From JBQCHF01 sp051953655 (GTDB lineage: Bacteria; Actinomycetota; Actinomycetes; Motilibacterales; Motilibacteraceae), in assembly GCA_051953655.1 (NCBI GenBank), contig JBQCIO010000217.1, positions 1 to 18,307 of the forward strand: a DNA stretch of 18,307 nucleotides, read 5' to 3'. Position numbers and translations under genes: made by a program. This document shows positions 1-7,514 of the stretch, piece after piece. The stretch's first letter is position 1. The number at the start of each line of letters is the position of its first letter. The notes under the pieces were generated by a model that worked only from the letters and a program-made list of their open reading frames with translations, did no database searches and had not been told where the DNA came from.

Positions 1-98
1 GAACCCGGGTGTCCTTGTTTGTTTTTTTTGTGTCTGGGGGGGTCCACCGTTTTTCGCCCTTTTTTTTTGGTGCCCCCCGCTGGTGCAGCCTCTCCGTC
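1..98. other. homopolymer-rich leader, probably low-quality sequence
   Basis: This stretch has runs of eight or nine T, seven G and six C, unlike anything else in the window, where long T runs are essentially absent. There is no Shine-Dalgarno-like sequence before the ATG at 99. The open frame extends back through it but the encoded residues (Phe- and Val-rich) look meaningless. It may be a contig edge with miscalled homopolymers, or a genuine AT-skewed upstream region. I favour the artefact. Confidence 0.5.
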
Positions 99-521
99 AT
101 GACAAGCTTCCTTGACAAGGACGTGAGCGCCGGCGACCGAGCCCGCTCCCGCGCCTACGCCCGCGAGTTCATCCCCGGACTGCTCGGATACGCCGTGGTC
201 CTCGTGCTGGTGGTCGCCTTCGGCGGCCTCGACGGCAGCAGCCCCTGGCGCTACGTGTGGGCGGCCCTGCCGGTCATCCCCGCGGTGTGGATGGTCTGGG
301 CGGTGTGGCGGTACGTGCAGCGCGCCGACGAGTACCAGCGGATGCTGCTGCTCGGGAAGCTCGCTCTGTCCTTCGGCGTCATGGTCGTCACGTCGGTGAC
401 CCTGGGGCTGCTGGTGGCGGCCGGGCTGCCCCCCGAGTCGACACCCTGGATCATCTACGCCTCAGGGATGATCACCTGGGTCGTCAGCGCGCTGTTCGTG
501 CGCGACACCCGCGGCTGCTGA
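99..521 (+). CDS. small four-helix integral membrane protein
   Basis: The protein has 140 residues from the ATG at 99. The frame stays open upstream to 9 but only through homopolymer sequence, so 99 is preferred. After a short charged N-terminus (SFLDKD...DRARSRAYAREF) there are four hydrophobic segments, roughly residues 24-44, 51-71, 86-108 and 111-131, joined by short loops. One loop is charged (RYVQRADEYQR). No catalytic motif is visible. The stop codon TGA shares its final A with the ATG of the following XRE-type regulator, so the two are almost certainly translated together. Small membrane proteins paired with a YozG-like Cro/C1 regulator are a recurring bacterial arrangement of unknown function. 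I do not recognise the family. The base quality upstream leaves the N-terminus uncertain. Confidence 0.75.
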   Translation: MTSFLDKDVSAGDRARSRAYAREFIPGLLGYAVVLVLVVAFGGLDGSSPWRYVWAALPVIPAVWMVWAVWRYVQRADEYQRMLLLGKLALSFGVMVVTSVTLGLLVAAGLPPESTPWIIYASGMITWVVSALFVRDTRGC

Positions 522-715
522 TGAAGTCCAGGCTGCGCGAGCTCCGGCTGGACCGGGGCTGGAGCCAGGGGACGCTGGCCGACCAGCTCGACGTCTCGCG
601 GCAGACGGTGAACGCCCTGGAGACCGGGCGCTACGACCCCAGCCTGCCGCTGGCCTTCCGCATCGCCCGGCTGTTCGGCGAGCGGATCGAGGACATCTTC
701 GACCCGGACGGGTGA
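521..715 (+). CDS. XRE/Cro-C1-type HTH regulator (YozG-like)
   Basis: The product is a 64-residue protein that is nearly all one helix-turn-helix domain. It begins MKSRLRELRLDRGWSQ. The DNA-reading part is the pattern Q-x-LA-x-x-L-x-VSRQTVNALE (about residues 16-35), typical of the HTH_3/Cro-C1 family. The conserved tail (R-IARLFGERIEDIFD) is characteristic of the short YozG-type regulators. No separate ribosome-binding site is visible. The ATG overlaps the stop of the preceding membrane-protein gene by one base, so translational coupling is likely. The expected role is DNA-binding repression of its own two-gene operon, inferred from the arrangement. The gene ends about 15 bases before the palindromic repeat element, which lies between it and the convergent stress-protein gene. 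Confidence 0.9.
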   Translation: MKSRLRELRLDRGWSQGTLADQLDVSRQTVNALETGRYDPSLPLAFRIARLFGERIEDIFDPDG

Positions 716-730
716 CCTGCCCCGGCCGCC

Positions 731-812
731 GGCCACTCCCCGCCAGTTCCACGCTTACCGCGCCAGATCTGGCGCGGTACGCATGAAAGGATCACGCGGG
801 CGTGATCGTTCC
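731..812 (-). repeat. compound palindromic repeat element, copy 1
   Basis: This is an intergenic element between two convergent genes. It contains a perfect 24-bp palindrome at 756-779 centred on AGATCT, and a second inverted repeat at 790-807 (GATCACGC, two-base loop, GCGTGATC). Read on the minus strand from 812 to 744, it matches 18225-18293 at 61 of 69 positions without gaps, and weaker similarity continues to about 731. One palindrome position differs between copies as a paired change: C763-G772 here, A18265-T18274 in copy 2. That keeps the stem intact. It could be a REP-like or MITE-like repeat, a bidirectional terminator or a protein-binding site. No U-tract follows. Confidence 0.85.
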
Positions 813-831
813 GGCCGGGGCCGGCCTGCTC

Positions 832-845
832 GACCCCCCGGGGTC
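832..845. terminator. short G/C hairpin at the end of the stress-protein gene
   Basis: A 14-bp perfect palindrome (GACCCC, CC, GGGGTC) covers the stop codon of the minus-strand gene ending at 844. It is stable but has no T-run after it. It may work with the neighbouring palindromic repeat as a terminator for the convergent genes. This is a weak call. Confidence 0.3.
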
Positions 846-1344
846 ACCCCGTCAGCCGCGAGAGCACCTGGCGGGCCTCCTCGGCCTGCTCCCGCTCGAC
901 CTGCACCTCGAAGTGCTGCGGGACGATCTGGCTGCGCGAGACGAAGTCGCGCTTGCCGCCGGTGAGGGCGTAGCTCACCAGCCCGAAGATCATGCCGAAG
1001 ACGGCGCCGTACATGACGGCGTAGAGCACGAGGGCGCTGCCGCTGGTGCCGCTGTCGGTGGTGGTGAACAGGCTGAGCAGCAGGCCGACCAGCAGGCCGA
1101 ACCAGGCGCCGGTGAGGGCCCCGCGCAGGAATGCCCGCCCCCAGTCCATCCGGCCGAGCACCTGCTCGATCATCCGCAGCTCGGAGCCGACGATGCGCAC
1201 CTTCTGCACCGGGAAGTGCTCGTCGGAGAGGAAGTCGACCGCGCGCTGCGCGTCGACGTAGGACTCGTAGCTGCCGACGGTCTCGCGGGCGAGCGAGCCG
1301 TAGCCCGCGCTGCCCAGTCCCCCGCCGCGGAACTGCTGGCTCAT
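844..1344 (-). CDS. general stress protein 17M-like (YflT domain) membrane protein
   Basis: The product is 166 residues. The start at 1344 (MSQQFRGGG...) is chosen because AAGGGA sits about eight bases upstream. A longer open frame begins at 1416 but lacks such a site. After a Gly/Ser-rich N-terminus comes the signature of the YflT/17M-like stress domain: SYESYVDAQRAVDFLSDEHF, then KVRIVG-ELR-IEQV. Two hydrophobic hairpin segments with glycine zippers follow (about residues 70-94 and 104-128). A charged tail carries FEVQVEREQAEEAR, which resembles the end of a ferredoxin-like fold. In actinobacteria such proteins are stress-induced with no known reaction. A possible ECF-type promoter lies about 85-110 bases upstream. 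The gene is monocistronic and convergent with the XRE-regulator operon. Confidence 0.85.
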   Translation of the reverse strand: MSQQFRGGGLGSAGYGSLARETVGSYESYVDAQRAVDFLSDEHFPVQKVRIVGSELRMIEQVLGRMDWGRAFLRGALTGAWFGLLVGLLLSLFTTTDSGTSGSALVLYAVMYGAVFGMIFGLVSYALTGGKRDFVSRSQIVPQHFEVQVEREQAEEARQVLSRLTG

Positions 1345-1427
1345 CGAAGGTCCCTTCGCGTCTCGTCGGCTCGCCCCACCCCTGCCCAGGGAAGGCCGGG
1401 CGAACACGGCTCGCACCTCGCGGTGAC

Positions 1428-1454
1428 AACGAGCATGCGGCGGCGCCGCGTTCC
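1428..1454 (-). promoter_or_regulatory. candidate ECF-sigma promoter for the stress-protein gene
   Basis: On the minus strand, GGAAC (1454-1450) is followed after 18 bases by CGTT (1431-1428), the general pattern of promoters read by ECF sigma factors in actinobacteria. It would give a leader of roughly 75-80 bases before the ATG at 1344. A stress sigma factor would suit a YflT-family gene. The motif is short, so chance occurrence is possible. Confidence 0.35.
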
Positions 1455-1481
1455 GACGCTAGGTAGTTCTGGGCGCGGGCG

Positions 1482-1505
1482 CCACGGACCGGGGTCCTGA
1501 CGTGG
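1482..1505 (-). terminator. possible terminator of the hydantoinase operon
   Basis: The sequence folds as GGACC/GGTCC closed by a GG loop, extended by CCAC/GTGG across a small bulge. It lies nine bases beyond the stop codon of the amidohydrolase gene (1514). No U-tract is present, which is common in GC-rich actinobacteria. It is weakly supported. Confidence 0.35.
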
Positions 1506-1513
1506 AGCGGACG

Positions 1514-2161
1514 TCAGCGGGCCAGCAGCGCCAGCGCCTCGTCCAGACCGACGACGTCGCCGTACTTGCCGTCGATGTCGAACAGCGCCGCCGCGTGCGG
1601 ACGCGGGTCCCGGTCGCCGACGGCGTCGCGGACCACGATGGGACGGAAGCCGAGCGAGACCGCGTCCACGACGGAGGCACGCACGCAGCCGCTGGTGGAG
1701 ACCCCGAGCACGAGCAGGGTGTCGACGCCCATCGAGCGCAGCGTGGCGTCCAGCGAGGTCCCCATGAAGGCGCTGGCGGACTTCTTCTCGATGACGACCT
1801 CGCCGGGCACCGGGCTCGGGTCCTCCGGGAAGTCGGCCAGGTCGCTGCCCTCCTCGAGCACCTGCAGGGCGGGGATCTTGTGCCACCAGATGCCGGCGTC
1901 GGTCATCCCCTTCGCGTAGCGCACGCAGGTGAACACGACCGGCACCCCCGCGGCCCGGGCCGCCCCCACGACCAGCGCGGCGGCGGCCACGGGCCCCTCG
2001 ACCCCGGCGTACAGGGGGCTGCCAGGGGCGAGGTAGGCGCGGACCACGTCGACGACGAGGACCGCGAGCTTCTCGCCCGCACCCAGCCGGGCGGAGAACC
2101 CGTGGGCGGCGTAGTCGGCCACCAGGTCCTCGGGGTGCTCGCCCGACCGGGGTGCGGTCAT
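1514..2161 (-). CDS. isochorismatase-family cysteine amidohydrolase, N-carbamoylsarcosine amidase-like
   Basis: The product is 215 residues, starting at the ATG at 2161, which has GGAGGAG eight bases upstream. The fold signature of cysteine hydrolases is clear. The catalytic Asp is in LVVDVVRAY (D38), the Lys in EVVIEKKSASAF (K126), and the nucleophile is C159 in GVSTSGCVRASV. The 33-residue Lys-to-Cys spacing matches N-carbamoylsarcosine amidohydrolase. That enzyme releases ammonia and CO2 from a carbamoyl group and leaves an amine such as sarcosine. The gene follows hyuB by 27 bases and is the last of the operon. Since HyuA/HyuB-type N-methylhydantoinases make N-carbamoyl products, a ring-opening then decarbamoylation sequence is the natural inference. 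Maleamate, ureidoacrylate or other amide substrates are alternatives. The family is certain, the substrate is not. Confidence 0.9.
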   Translation of the reverse strand: MTAPRSGEHPEDLVADYAAHGFSARLGAGEKLAVLVVDVVRAYLAPGSPLYAGVEGPVAAAALVVGAARAAGVPVVFTCVRYAKGMTDAGIWWHKIPALQVLEEGSDLADFPEDPSPVPGEVVIEKKSASAFMGTSLDATLRSMGVDTLLVLGVSTSGCVRASVVDAVSLGFRPIVVRDAVGDRDPRPHAAALFDIDGKYGDVVGLDEALALLAR

Positions 2162-2188
2162 CGCTCTCTCCTCCTGCCGTGGATCGGC

Positions 2189-4069
2189 TCAGGCACCGGC
2201 GGCGGCGCGGACGCGGAACACCGGGGGCTGCGGAGCCGGCAGGCCGGTCTCCTCCTCGCAGCTCTCGCGCAGCTCCTCGATCTCCCCGCCGCGGACGAAG
2301 ACCTCGGTCTGGCCGCGCTCGGCCCGCAGCCGCTCACGCAGCTCCGACGTCGCGTCGGAGTCGACCGCACCTGCGTCGTCCAGAACCACGCCGTAGCGGC
2401 GGGCACCCTCGCGGGTCACCAGGCCCTGGCGGACCTCCTTGGCCACCAGCTGCGGGTCGCGGTCGTAGGGGTCCCCCCAGCCGCCGCCGCCCCAGGTGAC
2501 GTAGTGCAGGACGTCGCCCTTCTCCACGTGCACGTTGTCGCACTTGCTCGGGATGATCTCCCGGCTGCCGCCCACCCGGTCGATCCACTTGGTGGAGCGG
2601 CCGCCGGGCAGGCCGCCGTTCACGCCCCACGGCTTGGTGAACCAGCGGTCGTCGTGGATCGAGATGGTGCCCGGCTCCAGGAACCGGTAGGCGATGTCGA
2701 CGCCGTTGCCGCCGCGGTAGAAGCCGGGGCCGCCGGAGTCGGCCACCGTCTCGTACCGCTCGATGACCAGCGGGAAGTAGGCCTCGAGGAACTCGTTGGG
2801 CACGTTGGTGAACGACGGCCACAGCGAGTGCCCGTCCGGTCCGTCGCCGAACGGCCGGCCGGGGATGCCGCCGAAGCCGATCTGGTAGAGCTGGAACCAC
2901 TCGCCGGTGTCGGTGCGGTTGCCCGAGTACATCAGGTGCGGCGAGGAGGAGAAGCCGGCCGCGTTGAGGAACTCGGGCTGCCGCTGGCCGAGCAGGCCGC
3001 CGAGGATGTCGAAGATGCGGCCCAGGCCGTGGGTGCGGCAGGACAGCGCCGCCGGGTAGGTCGGCTTGAGCAGCGTGCCCTCGGGGATCTTGACGTCGAC
3101 CAGCGGGTAGAACCCGTCGTTCCACAGGATCTGCGGGTCGAAGACCATGATCATGTAGATCCCGAAGAACATCTTGTAGAGGTTCTCGTTGAGGTAGTAG
3201 TTGATCGACCCCGGGGACTGCGGGTCGGTCCCCTCGAAGTCGAGCACCACCCCGTCGCCCTGCCGGTACATCGAGCAGTGGATCTTGTAGGGGCCGTAGC
3301 CCATGCCGTCGTCGCAGATGTAGTCGGTGAAGGTGAGCGTCTCGTCCGCCGGGATGGTGGTGGCGATCAGCTGCTTCATCGCCTGGTAGTTGCGGTCCAG
3401 CAGCGAGTCCAGCGCGGACAGGTAGGTCTCGGCGCCGAACCGGGTGCACAGCTCCACCACCCGCCGGCCCGCGGTGCGGCAGGCGGCCACGATCGCGTTG
3501 AGGTCCGAGCGGTTCCAGTCCTTCATCCGGACCTGGTTGAGGATGAGGCGCAGCGCCTCGTCGTTGCGCTCGCCCGCCTTGTACAGCTTGAACGGCGGGA
3601 CGACCACCCCCTCCTCGAAGATGCTCGTGGCGTCGGTGGGCAGCGAGCCGGGCACCTTGCCGCCGACGTCGGTCATGTGGCCGAACATCGCCGACCAGCC
3701 GACGATCCGGCCCTCGTGGAAGATCGGGATGACGACCAGCCAGTCGTTGGCGTGGCTGATCGCGCCGCCGCAGGCGTAGGGGTCCGACGTCATGAGGACG
3801 TCGCCCTCCTCCACCGTGCCCTCGAAGCCGGCCAGGAAGTCCGGGATGGACAGGCCGAACTGGCCCACGACCATCCGGCCCTGCGGGTCGGCGATGAGCG
3901 GGAACTCGTCGTGCTGCTCGCGGATGCCCGGGCTCATCGCGGTGCGGAAGAGCACGGCGTCCATCTCGTAGCGCGCGTTGCGCAGCGCGTTCTCGATGAT
4001 GTCGACGGTGACCGGGTCGACGTCGACCCGGCCGAACGGAGTGGTGTTGGTCTCGACCAGCGTGGCCAT
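2189..4069 (-). CDS. hyuB: hydantoinase B/oxoprolinase family subunit
   Basis: The product is 626 residues, in the usual range for HyuB. The start at 4069 (MATLVETNTTPFGRVDVDPV) lies 14 bases after the hyuA stop, with AAGGG upstream. The open frame continues far into hyuA but only as a shadow. Family marks are VDIIENALRNARYEMDAVLFR near the N-terminus, MSPGIREQHD (45-54), the central FEGTDPQSPG-INYY block and the late GGGGWGDP (527-534) followed by RDPQLVAKEV-QG-VT-E-A-RYGVVL. HyuB pairs with the ATP-binding HyuA to open cyclic amides such as hydantoins or 5-oxoproline. Sister complexes act as acetone or acetophenone carboxylases or as caprolactamase. The C-terminus carries about 60 extra residues with no recognised motif. 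The neighbouring amidohydrolase favours a hydantoin-like substrate. Confidence 0.93.
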   Translation of the reverse strand: MATLVETNTTPFGRVDVDPVTVDIIENALRNARYEMDAVLFRTAMSPGIREQHDEFPLIADPQGRMVVGQFGLSIPDFLAGFEGTVEEGDVLMTSDPYACGGAISHANDWLVVIPIFHEGRIVGWSAMFGHMTDVGGKVPGSLPTDATSIFEEGVVVPPFKLYKAGERNDEALRLILNQVRMKDWNRSDLNAIVAACRTAGRRVVELCTRFGAETYLSALDSLLDRNYQAMKQLIATTIPADETLTFTDYICDDGMGYGPYKIHCSMYRQGDGVVLDFEGTDPQSPGSINYYLNENLYKMFFGIYMIMVFDPQILWNDGFYPLVDVKIPEGTLLKPTYPAALSCRTHGLGRIFDILGGLLGQRQPEFLNAAGFSSSPHLMYSGNRTDTGEWFQLYQIGFGGIPGRPFGDGPDGHSLWPSFTNVPNEFLEAYFPLVIERYETVADSGGPGFYRGGNGVDIAYRFLEPGTISIHDDRWFTKPWGVNGGLPGGRSTKWIDRVGGSREIIPSKCDNVHVEKGDVLHYVTWGGGGWGDPYDRDPQLVAKEVRQGLVTREGARRYGVVLDDAGAVDSDATSELRERLRAERGQTEVFVRGGEIEELRESCEEETGLPAPQPPVFRVRAAAGA

Positions 4070-4083
4070 CAGTCGGTGACCCT

Positions 4084-6147
4084 TCAGTTCCCGTTGGGAC
4101 GGATGAGGATGTTGCCGACGGCGTCGACCGTTCCGCTGTGGCCGGGCAGGACCAGCGTGGTCGAGTCCATCTCGGTGACGATCGCGGGGCCGGCGATCAC
4201 GTTGCCGGCCTGCAGGGTGGCGCGGTCGTAGAGACCGGCGTCGGCCCAGGCGCCGTCGACGTAGACGCGGGTGTCGCCGTAGCGGGCTGCCGACGCGTCC
4301 CCGCCGCCCTCGGGCAGCTGCACGGCCGCCACCTTGGGCGCACGACCCTTCACCGTGGCGCGCAGGTTCACCAGCTCGTGCTCGGCGTCCAGTGCGAAGG
4401 TGAACAGCCGCGTGTGCTCCTCGTCGAACCGTCGCCCGACCTCCGACAATCCGTCGGAGGACTCCCCGAGAGAGGCGAGGTCGAGGTCGACCGGCACCTC
4501 GAAGCCCTGGCCGTGGTAGCGCACGTCCACCTGGTAGGTCACCGTCTGGTCCGAGCGCGGCACGCCGTCGGCGTCGAGCGAGGACTGCGCCTCCGCGGCC
4601 AGCTCCTCGAGCGCCTTGCGCACCTCGAAGTCGGAGGTGTCGGAGAACTTGCGGATGTAGGTGCGCGCGGACTCGTTGCGCAGCGACGTCGTGGCGTCGC
4701 CGTAGGCGCAGAGCACGCCGGGACCGGGCGGGATGATCACCGGCCAGGAGCCCATCAGCCGGCCGAGCGCGTTGGCGTGCAGCGGGCCGGCACCGCCGAA
4801 GGCCACCAGCGCGAAGTCGCGCGGGTCGTAGCCCTGCTGCACGGAGACCAGGCGCAGCGCTCCGAACATGTTCTCGTTGACGATGTCGATGATCCCGGCC
4901 GCGGCGGTCTCGGCGTCGGCCAGGCCGACGCCGTCGGCGATCTTCTGCACCGCGGTGCGCGCCGCCTCGACGTCGAGGGACATCTCCCCGCCGATGAGCT
5001 GCGGGGGCAGGTAGCCCAGCACGACGTTGGCGTCGGTGACCGTGGGCTCCTCGCCGCCCTTGCCGTAGGCCGCCGGCCCCGGCTCGGCGCCGGCCGACTG
5101 CGGACCCACCCGCAGCGCCTTGGTCAGCTCGGGGACGTGGGCGATCGAACCGCCGCCCGCGCCGACGGTGCGCACGTCCACGCTGGAGGCGCGCACGTTG
5201 AGCGAGCCGACCGTGGTCTCGCGGCCGATGCGCGCCTCGCCGTCCTGCACCAGGGCGACGTCGGTGGAGGTGCCGCCCATGTCGAAGGTGAGCAGGTTGC
5301 CGTAGCCGGCCTGCTTCGCGATCCACAGGGCGCCCGACACACCTCCGGCGGGCCCGGACATCAGCAGGGTGACCGGGGCGGCGGTGGCCGCCTCCACCGA
5401 GGCCAGACCTCCGTCGCTGCGCAGCACGTGCAGCGTGCCCTGCACCTGCTTGCCGCGCAGGGCGTCCTCGAGGTTGCGCAGATAGCGCGAGACGGTCGGC
5501 CGCACGTAGGAGTTCGCGACCGTGGTGAGGGTGCGCTCGTACTCGCGGATCTCGGGAAGGATCACCGAGGACAGCGACACCGGGAGGTCCGGCAGGACCT
5601 CAGCCACGATCTCGGCCGCGCGCTTCTCGTGCGAGTCGTTCGTGAACGAGTTGATGAAGGCGATGGCCACCGCGTCGACGCCCTGCGCGGCGAGGTCCTG
5701 CAGCTTCGCGCGCAGGTCGTCCTCGTCCAGCGGGGTCAGCACGTTGCCGCGGGCGTCGACGCGCTCGACTGCCTCGACGGTGCTCTCCAGCGGTGCGAGC
5801 GGCTCGGGCTTGGGCCAGATGATCCACGCGGCGAGGCCGCCCGGCACGAACGACCGCGCCACCTGCAGGACCTGCTTGTAGCCCTGGGTGACCACGAGAC
5901 CCACCTTGGCGCCCTTGCCCTCGAGCACGGCGTTGGTGGCCACGGTGGTGCCGTGCATGACGTGGCTGATCTGCCCGGGCTCGATGCCCGCGGCGGCGCA
6001 GACCTTCTCGATGCCGGCGAGGACCCCGACGCTCTGGTCGGCGGGGGTGGACGGGGTCTTGGCGCGGTGGGTGGTGCCGGACTCCTCGTCGATGAGGAGC
6101 AGGTCGGTGAACGTCCCCCCGACGTCCACTCCGAGTCGGTACGTCAT
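4084..6147 (-). CDS. hyuA: hydantoinase A/oxoprolinase family subunit (ATP-dependent)
   Basis: The product is 687 residues. The start at 6147 is supported by GGGAGGG seven bases upstream. The N-terminal hydantoinase/oxoprolinase domain opens with the phosphate-binding DVGGTFTD (8-15) and includes HGTTVATNAVLEGKGAKVGLV (65-85). The second ASKHA half has SGPAGGV (264-270), DMGGTSTDVAL (289-299) and the Gly-rich GAGGGSIA. A further conserved stretch, FGGAGPLHANALG, lies in the second half. The C-terminal third matches the usual 'hydantoinase A C-terminal' module. The protein is expected to phosphorylate or activate a cyclic amide for hydrolysis together with HyuB. N-methylhydantoin amidohydrolase, 5-oxoprolinase and carboxylase subunits share this architecture, so the substrate is undetermined. 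It follows the CoA-transferase after a 128-base gap without an obvious terminator. Confidence 0.94.
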   Translation of the reverse strand: MTYRLGVDVGGTFTDLLLIDEESGTTHRAKTPSTPADQSVGVLAGIEKVCAAAGIEPGQISHVMHGTTVATNAVLEGKGAKVGLVVTQGYKQVLQVARSFVPGGLAAWIIWPKPEPLAPLESTVEAVERVDARGNVLTPLDEDDLRAKLQDLAAQGVDAVAIAFINSFTNDSHEKRAAEIVAEVLPDLPVSLSSVILPEIREYERTLTTVANSYVRPTVSRYLRNLEDALRGKQVQGTLHVLRSDGGLASVEAATAAPVTLLMSGPAGGVSGALWIAKQAGYGNLLTFDMGGTSTDVALVQDGEARIGRETTVGSLNVRASSVDVRTVGAGGGSIAHVPELTKALRVGPQSAGAEPGPAAYGKGGEEPTVTDANVVLGYLPPQLIGGEMSLDVEAARTAVQKIADGVGLADAETAAAGIIDIVNENMFGALRLVSVQQGYDPRDFALVAFGGAGPLHANALGRLMGSWPVIIPPGPGVLCAYGDATTSLRNESARTYIRKFSDTSDFEVRKALEELAAEAQSSLDADGVPRSDQTVTYQVDVRYHGQGFEVPVDLDLASLGESSDGLSEVGRRFDEEHTRLFTFALDAEHELVNLRATVKGRAPKVAAVQLPEGGGDASAARYGDTRVYVDGAWADAGLYDRATLQAGNVIAGPAIVTEMDSTTLVLPGHSGTVDAVGNILIRPNGN

Positions 6148-6275
6148 GACATTGCCCTCCCGGGCTGCGACGAGCGAATGGGCCTGCTGTGAATGGGAGT
6201 GGTGCGTGGTCCTTACGTACGTCCGTGAAGCTCAGGCGATCAGCGGTTCAGCCGTTCTGCGGTGCAGCGGTGCCG

Positions 6276-7514
6276 TCAGACGGTGGAGCTCTCCCGCAGC
6301 GCGGACAGCTCGTCCTCGCTCAGGCCGAGAAGGCCGCCGTAGACCTCCTCGTTGTGCTGGCCGAGGGCCGGACCGGTCCAGCGGACGCGACCGGGGGTGG
6401 CGGACAGCCGCGGGGCGACGTTCTGCATCGAGAGCTCACCGAAGGTCGGGTCGGCGACCTTGACGATGGACCGCCGCGCGGCGAAGTGCGGGTCGCGCAG
6501 CATGTCCTCGGCCCGGTAGGTGCGCCCGGCCGGCACGCCCCCCTCGTGCAGCAGGTCGAGCAGCGTGTCCGCGTCGTGCTTGCTCGTCCAGGTGGCCACG
6601 AGGTCGTCGAGCTCCTGCTGGTTCTCCCCGCGCGCGCCGTGCGTGGCGTAGCGCGGGTCGTCGGCGAGCGCCGGGTCGCCCATGAGCTCGCACAGGCGGC
6701 GGAACACGGTGTCCTGGTTGGCGGCCACCAGCACCGTCTGGCCGTCTGCCGTCGGGTAGACGTTGCTGGGCGCGATGTTCGGCAGGATCGCCCCGGTGCG
6801 CTCGCGCTGGTAGCCGGCGACGTCCCACTCGGTCACCAGCGACTCCATCATCGCCAGCACCGCCTCGTAGATGGCCGAGTCGACGACCTGGCCGCGCCCG
6901 GTCGTCTGCCGCGAGTGCAGCGCGGCCAGCGCGCCCAGGGCGGCGTAGGTGCCGGCCAGCGAGTCCCCGATGGAGATGCCGGCGCGGGACGGCGGCCGGT
7001 CCGCCTCGCCGGTGACGTAGCGCAGGCCGCCCATCGCCTCGCCGATGGAGCCGTAGCCGGCCCGCGGGCTGTAGGGGCCGGACTGGCCGAACCCCGTGAC
7101 CCGCACGACGACCAGGCCGGGGTTGGTCTCCCACAGACGCTCCGGCCCCAACCCCCACCGCTCCAGCGTGCCGGGACGGAAGTTCTCGATGAGGACGTCG
7201 GCGGTGTCCAGCAGCCGGCGGGCCAGCGCCTGGCCCTCCTCGCTGCGCAGGTTCAACGTGACCGACTTCTTGTTGCGGGCCACCACCGGCCACCACAGCG
7301 ACTTGCCGTGCGGCTTCTCCCGGCCCCACTGGCGCATCGGGTCGCCGCTGCCCGGCGGCTCGATCTTGATGACCTCGGCGCCGAGGTCGCCGAGCAGCTG
7401 GCCGCAGAACGGGCCGGCCAGCAGCTGCCCCATCTCGACGACGCGGACGCCGGCCAGAGCTCCCGGCTGCTCGGCGCCGGGCGCACTCTCGGTGGGCTCG
7501 GTGGGTGCGCTCAC
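6276..7514 (-). CDS. CaiB/BaiF (class III) CoA-transferase
   Basis: The product is 412 residues. The GTG start at 7514 overlaps the stop of the GntR gene by four bases (GTGA) and has GGGGA seven bases upstream, so coupling is clear. The larger open frame beyond is a shadow of the regulator. Class III marks are VVEMGQLLAGPFCGQLLGDL near the N-terminus, V-KIE-PGSGDPMR, LN-RSEEG and LIENFRPG. The catalytic aspartate is D184 in SIGDSLAGTY. The enzyme moves CoA between carboxylic acids through an aspartyl-CoA intermediate; known donors include succinyl-CoA and formyl-CoA. The divergently encoded HMG-CoA-lyase-like protein suggests activation of a branched hydroxy-diacid such as 3-hydroxy-3-methylglutarate. 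That is inference, and malate, mesaconate or itaconate are equally typical of the family. Confidence 0.93.
   Translation of the reverse strand: MSAPTEPTESAPGAEQPGALAGVRVVEMGQLLAGPFCGQLLGDLGAEVIKIEPPGSGDPMRQWGREKPHGKSLWWPVVARNKKSVTLNLRSEEGQALARRLLDTADVLIENFRPGTLERWGLGPERLWETNPGLVVVRVTGFGQSGPYSPRAGYGSIGEAMGGLRYVTGEADRPPSRAGISIGDSLAGTYAALGALAALHSRQTTGRGQVVDSAIYEAVLAMMESLVTEWDVAGYQRERTGAILPNIAPSNVYPTADGQTVLVAANQDTVFRRLCELMGDPALADDPRYATHGARGENQQELDDLVATWTSKHDADTLLDLLHEGGVPAGRTYRAEDMLRDPHFAARRSIVKVADPTFGELSMQNVAPRLSATPGRVRWTGPALGQHNEEVYGGLLGLSEDELSALRESSTV

Noticed and set aside
1502..4231. Very long plus-strand open frame opposite the amidohydrolase and hyuB
   Set aside because: It is antisense to genes with clear family motifs, is rich in Arg/His/Val/Ala typical of GC-biased shadow frames, and has no recognisable domain.
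4138..6192. 684-codon plus-strand open frame opposite hyuA
   Set aside because: Same reason: mirror of the real gene's codon bias, repetitive composition and no motif.
6215..6222. ACGTACGT palindrome between the CoA-transferase and hyuA
   Set aside because: Eight bases are too few to call an operator, and no promoter elements surround it convincingly.
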